Positions 58,414-64,000 of a DNA stretch of 64,000 nucleotides are shown in pieces (within the stretch, counting starts at the first letter, position 1; every line of letters starts with the position of its first letter). The notes beneath the pieces were generated by a model that was given only the letters and a program-made list of their open reading frames with translations, was not told the origin of the DNA and searched no databases. The stretch comes from Kalaharituber pfeilii (Eukaryota; Ascomycota; Pezizomycetes; Pezizales; Pezizaceae), in the NCBI GenBank assembly GCA_015179045.1, contig WHUZ01000037.1:186001-250000 (forward strand), given 5' to 3'. Position numbers and translations under genes: made by a program.

Positions 58414-61400
58414 TGCTTCACCACCGGCTAGCCTCGGCCCAGGTGCCGAGTCACGAAACATATGCGGATACTGATAATAGCAAGCTTATATACGGAGTAA
58501 TGCCTCTGCCAAGACCCCTCGGCCAAGGCTCAGCCCATTATCCAACTGCACCGACTGCACCGACACACACCACGATCTCATATCCCACCGCCCAGCAGGC
58601 ATACATCCGCCTCCATAGAAGAAGCACTATACTGCTTCGGACAACCGTCATGATTATACGCTCCCCCCTGCCGCCCATACACCAGAGATCCACACAGTGT
58701 GAGGAAGCACCATTGCTTTGCTATAGCCATGTCCGACCTAGTCTATGACCTGTGGCTGCGGGAGCTTACGACAGAACTTCCCTGGTACGCAATCTGGGGC
58801 CGAACGCCCGCTTTCCCAAGTGGCTTAGCGGAAATGTCGACCAGCACCAAAAAGTGTTCACGCATCCACCTCAGAATGCGAGTTAGATCACAACTGCGGG
58901 CCGAGGCTCCGGCAAGTCCATCTCTCGCTAATGCCGCAGAGGAACTTACCATTGATAATTTTGCGACGTTCTTTTTTCAAACTCTCCAGAAACTGACTAT
59001 TCGAACCAACGACAGCGTGCACAGCCTGAGCATCGCCAAGTCTCACGCAGCATGAGCCACTTGGATCCATGCCGCTCGAATCCCCCAAAATTCCCCCGCC
59101 CTGGTGCCTGATATCTTTGACATATTGGATAAACTGGTCGAGGCTGCACTTGGCTTTCCATACCACCAAGTCAACATTGAGGACCGAAATAACCAAGCCT
59201 AAAGGGTGGAAGAAAACGGCGACAGCATTTCGGCCAACTGAGGATAGGCGAAACCGCCATAGGAGGCAAGATTGAGAGGGAGTGGAAGAAATTGTTTCAG
59301 GAATGGTAGAGGAAGATTTCGCAGTGTTTCTGGCCCAGCAAGGTAGAATTGCAAAGGCAGACGACTGTAGGTTTGCAGCATAATGGGCAGCAAACGCTAT
59401 AAACCTCGCCGAGAAGTCCCAGAAAGAGAGTATGGCGGCTCAGGAACAGGTACTGCTGTCATCCTTCACTTACTAAATCCACCAACCGGCTAACTTTTGG
59501 TTGTTTATAGGTCATGTGAAGGATGAATCAGCTTGAGGCTCGATGGCTGTACACCTGCCATCGCAGGCCAACCCTTCTGGTAATCGGTCTTTGAACCACG
59601 CAGCAAGCCGTTATTACGCCTCCGGTTCCGATGTACGATCCACCGACACCCGCATCAATTCCTGATAAGCAAACCAATGCCGTGCCGGGTGTTGTTTGAG
59701 GTGGTGTGACTAGGTCTATTGCCGATACTTTTTGTCTTTTTTCGTGTTTCTTAGTTTCTTTTGTTCCCTCTCTTTCTCAGCTGCTTAATTGCGTGCCTTT
59801 CAGCTTGCCTATAAGGTACCAATGACAGTGGAAGACTGACCCATGTGTCATGGCAATTAACTGTCACTACGATTGCTCGAGAGCAGGCCTCATCGAGCGC
59901 TCATTGTCAGCAAAAAACTATTTGTTGACTCATATCCCTCATATGGCTCGTGAGACTTATGAGGGGCGCATAATCCTCTGAGAAATTCACGTGTGTCTCT
60001 TGATTTGCTTAGAATAGGTCGCTCATGAGTACCCATGAGGATTGGACCTCTTCATGCGTGGACATGTTCTTATTCCAATATTATGTATTATTTTGTACCC
60101 ACTTTTGAGCTCAATATATATCCTATTATATCATGCTTTCATAGTATTCTATCTAAGCGAAACTGCATCTCTGTTCTTATATCATACCTCAAACTTGTAG
60201 TATTCTATAATTTGCGGTATACTTAAGATGAAACCTTATTTCACTCCTGATACTATATATTAATTCCTTGGGCAAAACTAATTACTGTATTAACAAATTA
60301 TACCTAAAAGGCATGCTCTCATTATTCAAACTTTCGTTATTAATTAGGACTATGGACATTTCTCCCTCCCTCTCTTTATTTTCTCTTCCACTACCTCTCC
60401 TATCTTTCCACCCTCTTTCATGTTCTATCCTATATACTCAACCTTATTCTCCACCCTTCTCTTGATTGCACTATTCGTCTCATTCCTATTCCCACTAACT
60501 CCACACCATGCCTATTTCTACCATTCTCCACCTCTCCCCTCCCCGCCTCCGACCCTCCCACCTCCCTCCAGCATCTGCTTAAATAATCCCCTCCCTCTCC
60601 GCTCCAGCAACCACGAAACATCTCGTATCCTCCCGTTTCACCTCCTCTCGAATTCGTCCTTTCCCTTCGCCCCCTCAGCCGCACCCTCTCCCTCCGCCTC
60701 TTTAACCGCACGTTTTCACACAAGTTCAACCGCCCTTCTCATAGCTGCCTACCTAGATCCCTGCAATTACTCTTCAGTAGCTTGACTATTCCCACGTATT
60801 TTCCTGTTTTCGTTTGTTACCCCCATTTCCTTACACCTGATACCAATGGACATTTCTCGCTTTGAGTGTTCAACGGGGATTATGGGTATATTGGGCTTCA
60901 AATGGGCTGGGTCTATAACATCGTCAGCGGAGGGAAGTTGAACTGAGTTATGCGTGAATCTGCCAAGCAAGAGGCACTGTCCTGGACTCCCTCTTACAAA
61001 GAAGAAATTTGTGTATACGCGGAGGTTGTGGGTACATGGGGGGGTTTTCAGAGGTACAATGTCTATAACTTGGCCTGTGGAGGACGCCTGGGTCAGTTGA
61101 GTCATTGATTTTAAAGCGAGAGAGGGTGTACCTCTTGACGATTAAGCAATCAGCAGGCATACGGGGTTCTACATGGAGTGAACTAATCAGTGTGGAATGA
61201 AATTCTCTGCTACTTGCCATTCTACATGTAATATACAGAATGGTAGGTAAGAATGGATTAATGTATGGAAAAGAATAATAGTGCGATGATTTAAGAGAAT
61301 AAGAGAGCAACCTAGGGGCTTGGTATGAGACTAGAGAGCAACTGTGAACAATCAGATGAGGCGATGATGGTGGCGGACTATGTACACAACAACCAGACAC

Positions 61401-63391
61401 CCGCCTGCATGGATACGAAGTACGACATGTTACCCTCACACCAACTCATCGCACCTTGTGCAAGAAAGTGCCATTGACGTAAACCCATACCAAGGCAACC
61501 CTCCCCCTCCCCCTCCCCCTCAAAAAAAAATGGTGGGGGGGAAGGAGGACAAGAGATTCATCGAACATATCACCTTCGTCCAAAAAACCGGCGGTAGGAT
61601 GTGTCGACTAGGTTTTTGCTATAATGGATTATCAACCTCAAAAAAAGAACAATCGACGCGCGGTTCTTTATAGATTTTATATTAACTTCGTGTGGTGGAT
61701 GAACAACAAGGATTCGCACAGCTGTGGATGTCGGGTGCGGCTTTTTTGGGGGGGTTTCGGGAAGGTTTTTTGCTGCGGTTAAACTAAATGGCGTCGACGC
61801 TAAAAAAAAAAAAACCGCAGATAGTCTCGAAGGAAAATAGATTGTGAAAGGTTGATGTGGATTGCTGAGTTGCAGGGCGTTAACTGGCCGTTTGAGGGTA
61901 ACGGATACGGTGATGGGATCGAGCATAAATCAGATTTTGGGGGTTCTTTTGGAGCCGTATAGCTTTAAAATGTTTTTTTCCAACTCGAAACTAGCGCAAC
62001 CAAACTTTTTCCACGAGGGCCGCTTTGCGCGATATAGTCTCCGCTAGCACAAAAAACTCTAAACCTTTGCAACATAGCAAGTGTGTAACGCTCTTGCATC
62101 CGACGCCACATTACGCATGACACCACCGTACCACAAACCTTACTGGTCCCCCAAAAGTAGGAGAGTGTATATAAACCTCCGATGCAGACAATTGGGATTG
62201 CATACGTCGGTTGTTCAGGAAATCTTGCGGCGGTCTTGGGAGAGATTCAAGAGATTCGGTGGCATTATTGGTTTTCGCGAGTACATTGTAGATTATACGC
62301 AGAGATTTTTGTTGGGACTTGTTGAGTGGGTGAGGTGCTTGGGTATAGGTGTAGATATATATATTATTTGTAGTGATGCTAGCGCGGAGTTATCTGGTGC
62401 GATGGGCTGTGATTGAATGGTAGCCCCAGCCTTGTCCTGAGGGGGAGTAGAAATTGATGGTGGTGGAGCCTGGTTTTTTTTTTTTTTTTTTTTGGTTGTT
62501 GTCCGATTGCCAATTTAGAATATCCTAAACTTAGCATTACATCCTTACACAATTTCTATCCGCACATCCCGGGTCTTCCATGCGCAAGATCACAGACACA
62601 CACAATATCACGTTATGCCAACCAAAAAAAAAAAAAAAAAAACAGAAATGGGTCGCAGCGCGATTACACACCCACGTATGAAAAACTTGTAAAACAGTTA
62701 TACTGGAGTTGGCTTTCTGGTTTTAACTCTGAGCTGAAGTTGGATTGTCCTCAAAAATCTTTTCAACCTTGAATATCAGTCATCACACATATATTATGAA
62801 GATATCCCCATACGTAGTCTCCAATCGTCTGTAGTAAAACCCTTAGGAGATTTCAATTCTAGGCTTACTCAGGTGGAAGTTATTTGCTGAGTTTGAGGTA
62901 AACCGCGGCTTTAGATGCTGAGTATATACCAGAGCAGGTGATTAAGAATTGATAAGCTGCGAAACGATAAACTCGTTTAACTATGCAGATGCAATGCAAC
63001 CTTGACCTGCAGGAAAAGCTTATCCTGACATGACCGCAGGTTAATGCGATGTATGGACCGGTGCTGATCAACAGTTAAGCGGCAACTGTACTAGACAGAA
63101 AAATAAGTATTTGGACAGGGGATAATGCATATTATGCGCTATGCGGTATTTGGCGGAAACTAGCATATCTTGGCAGTAAAGAATAGGTATAAAAGTCCAA
63201 ATTCATGTCAGCTGCCCAAATTTCATCACTCTAAATACTTTCTTACATAATGAATTTGGACACCCTATCATGAATTTGGACTCTATCACCAGCCAAGCAT
63301 ACGAAAATATGCTACTGTTTTATATCGGGATACGATCTAGCTTGTTATTATTTAATGTCCCCGACGGTGCCTGGCTATCGCACATTTTCCG
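58414..63391. other. Gene-poor block before the rDNA
   Basis: No gene can be supported. A 108-codon frame at 58729-59055 (starting MSDLVYDLWLRELTTELPW) has ordinary composition but no family. A 99-codon frame ends at 62416 and is similarly unsupported. A pyrimidine-rich tract lies at 60360-60780. Simple repeats are (ccccct)n near 61500-61520 and A runs near 61526 and 61802. Near 63195-63281, gtccaaattcatg and two copies of atgaatttggac form an inverted/direct repeat cluster. Confidence 0.4.
62470..62645. repeat. Poly-T / poly-A inverted pair
   Basis: A run of 20 T (62474-62493) flanked by ctgg and ggttg faces a run of 19 A (62624-62642) flanked by caacc and cag. Together with these flanking bases the arms form an almost perfect inverted repeat with about 120 bp between them. 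It may be a fold-back or two head-to-head retroposed tails. Confidence 0.65.
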
Positions 63392-63423
63392 CGCCCGCCG
63401 CTACTACCGATTGAATGGCTCAG
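63392..63423 (+). rRNA. 18S rRNA internal segment, 32 nt, isolated
   Basis: This stretch, containing cgctactaccgattgaatgg and then ctcag, matches the conserved fungal 18S region just downstream of the universal ...CACACCGCCCGTC sequence, with one or two differences at its left end. The preceding bases do not continue the 18S, and the following 390 bp interrupt it. Confidence 0.7.
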
Positions 63424-63813
63424 TTGTAAGGGCGATGCTGGGATCAGTAGGCGAAGGCACGATCGCGGGTGCTACGAGACAGTAGGGACAGAGAGGGACG
63501 AGGTGGAAGAGAGAATGAGCGTACGTTGACCAGTGGAGACTACATACAGGCGGGTAGAAGAGGTATATATAGACGAGAGAGAGTGAACAGAAGTAGCAAG
63601 TACGAGTATTGCATGAACTTGGACATGACGACATAGAAGAAGACAGATGGAAATAGAAACATACATGACGACATAGAAGAGTGCTTGTAGAATGCTGTAG
63701 AATGATGTGGAATGATGTAGAGCTATGGCGAGCATTCTGTGGTTCCGGTCGATCACTGCATGGTTGTTACCAAGAACTAATCCCTGTTATTTCCTATTGC
63801 GGCATGACATCAG
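63424..63813. other. 390-bp insertion splitting the 18S 3' region
   Basis: The insertion sits between GGCTCAG and TGAGGCC of 18S. It begins ttgtaaggg and ends gacatcag, so TCAG stands at both borders (63420-63423 and 63810-63813) and may be a 4-bp target duplication. Alternatively a gtaagg near the start and the terminal cag could be spliceosomal-type borders, but that would leave two extra T in the rRNA. I see none of the conserved group I core elements. Inside, acatgacgacatagaag occurs twice (about 63624 and 63664). Confidence 0.55.
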
Positions 63814-63888
63814 TGAGGCCTTCGGACTGGCCCAGGAAGGTCGGCAACGACATTCCAGGTGCTGGAAAGTTGGTCAAACTTGGTCATT

Positions 63889-63946
<58 letters not shown>
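63814..63946 (+). rRNA. 18S (SSU) rRNA 3' end, 133 nt
   Basis: From tgaggccttcggactggccc to the mature end ggaaggatcatta. It contains the fungal ITS1F site (cttggtcatttagaggaagt), the ITS5 site and the universal tccgtaggtgaacctgcgg. The stem with aacgacattccaggtgctgg has paired changes relative to common ascomycete sequences, so the rRNA may be functional. Only the 3' end of the gene is present here. The rest of the rDNA unit should follow beyond the window. Confidence 0.93.
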
Positions 63947-64000
63947 TTGAGTAAGCTTTATTGTAGCTTTCTCTCTTATCCCTTTGTTTACTTTACCCTG
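63947..64000 (+). other. ITS1, 5' part
   Basis: Begins ttgagtaagctttattgtag directly after the 18S end and continues to the window edge. It is T-rich. I cannot assign a species from these 54 bases by eye. Confidence 0.85.

Noticed and set aside
60420..60785. 121-codon hydrophobic, Pro/Ser-rich frame
   Set aside because: It is simply the reading of a pyrimidine-rich tract; the opposite strand is equally open.
63424..63813. Group I intron in 18S
   Set aside because: The conserved core elements are not visible and the upstream exon does not end in T; kept only as an unexplained insertion.
1..64000. CRISPR arrays, bacterial operons, riboswitches
   Set aside because: The window is eukaryotic nuclear DNA; the tandem repeats present have no spacers of CRISPR type.

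Overview
This window is from a filamentous ascomycete (Pezizomycotina). Its right edge carries the 3' end of a nuclear small-subunit rRNA gene with the fungal ITS1F/ITS5/ITS1 primer-binding signatures, running into ITS1. The introns that can be placed are 55-75 bp with GT..AG borders, and one has a perfect CTAAC branch site. I could not fix the order or species from sequence alone. Genes are sparse and transposon remains abundant, so this is an accessory, repeat-rich region next to rDNA.

Layout. 1-17.7 kb: mostly non-coding, with a Tc1/mariner transposase relic at the left edge, one spliced orphan gene (minus strand, 8119-9027), a second possible orphan (6360-6755), a frame-broken ORF (7083-7402), a 56-bp minisatellite and a MITE. 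17.75-29.8 kb: first copy of a segmental duplication. It carries an intact five-exon NACHT-WD40 NLR-type gene, and its 3' flank is split by a recent 5.0-kb Copia retrotransposon with a GCAGG target duplication. 30.5-31.5 kb: the C-terminal half of a tyrosinase gene, cut off by the poly-A tail of a LINE. 31.5-38.6 kb: that LINE (Tad-like, minus strand, decayed), itself interrupted by a solo LTR. 38.9-45.7 kb: second copy of the segmental duplication, with a second intact NACHT-WD40 gene and an empty Copia site. 45.8-57 kb: nested decayed elements, namely a Gag-like ORF with two stops, two inverted LTR-like sequences, a second LINE in the opposite orientation, a decapeptide-repeat ORF and a Ty3/Gypsy integrase relic. 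57.2-58.4 kb: a 34-bp minisatellite and a TIR element with TA ends. 58.4-63.4 kb: no recognised gene. 63.39-64 kb: discontinuous 18S rRNA 3' end and ITS1.

The biological centre is the pair of NLR-like genes. Their N-terminal, NACHT and C-terminal parts are about 97-98% identical. Their WD40 arrays agree in repeats 1-5 and then diverge in sequence and number (13 against 12 full repeats). This matches the behaviour of fungal allorecognition/immune NLRs (HET-E/HNWD type), in which a repeat array changes faster than the rest of the gene. The surrounding LINEs, LTRs and Copia element supply the repeats that could have driven the duplication.
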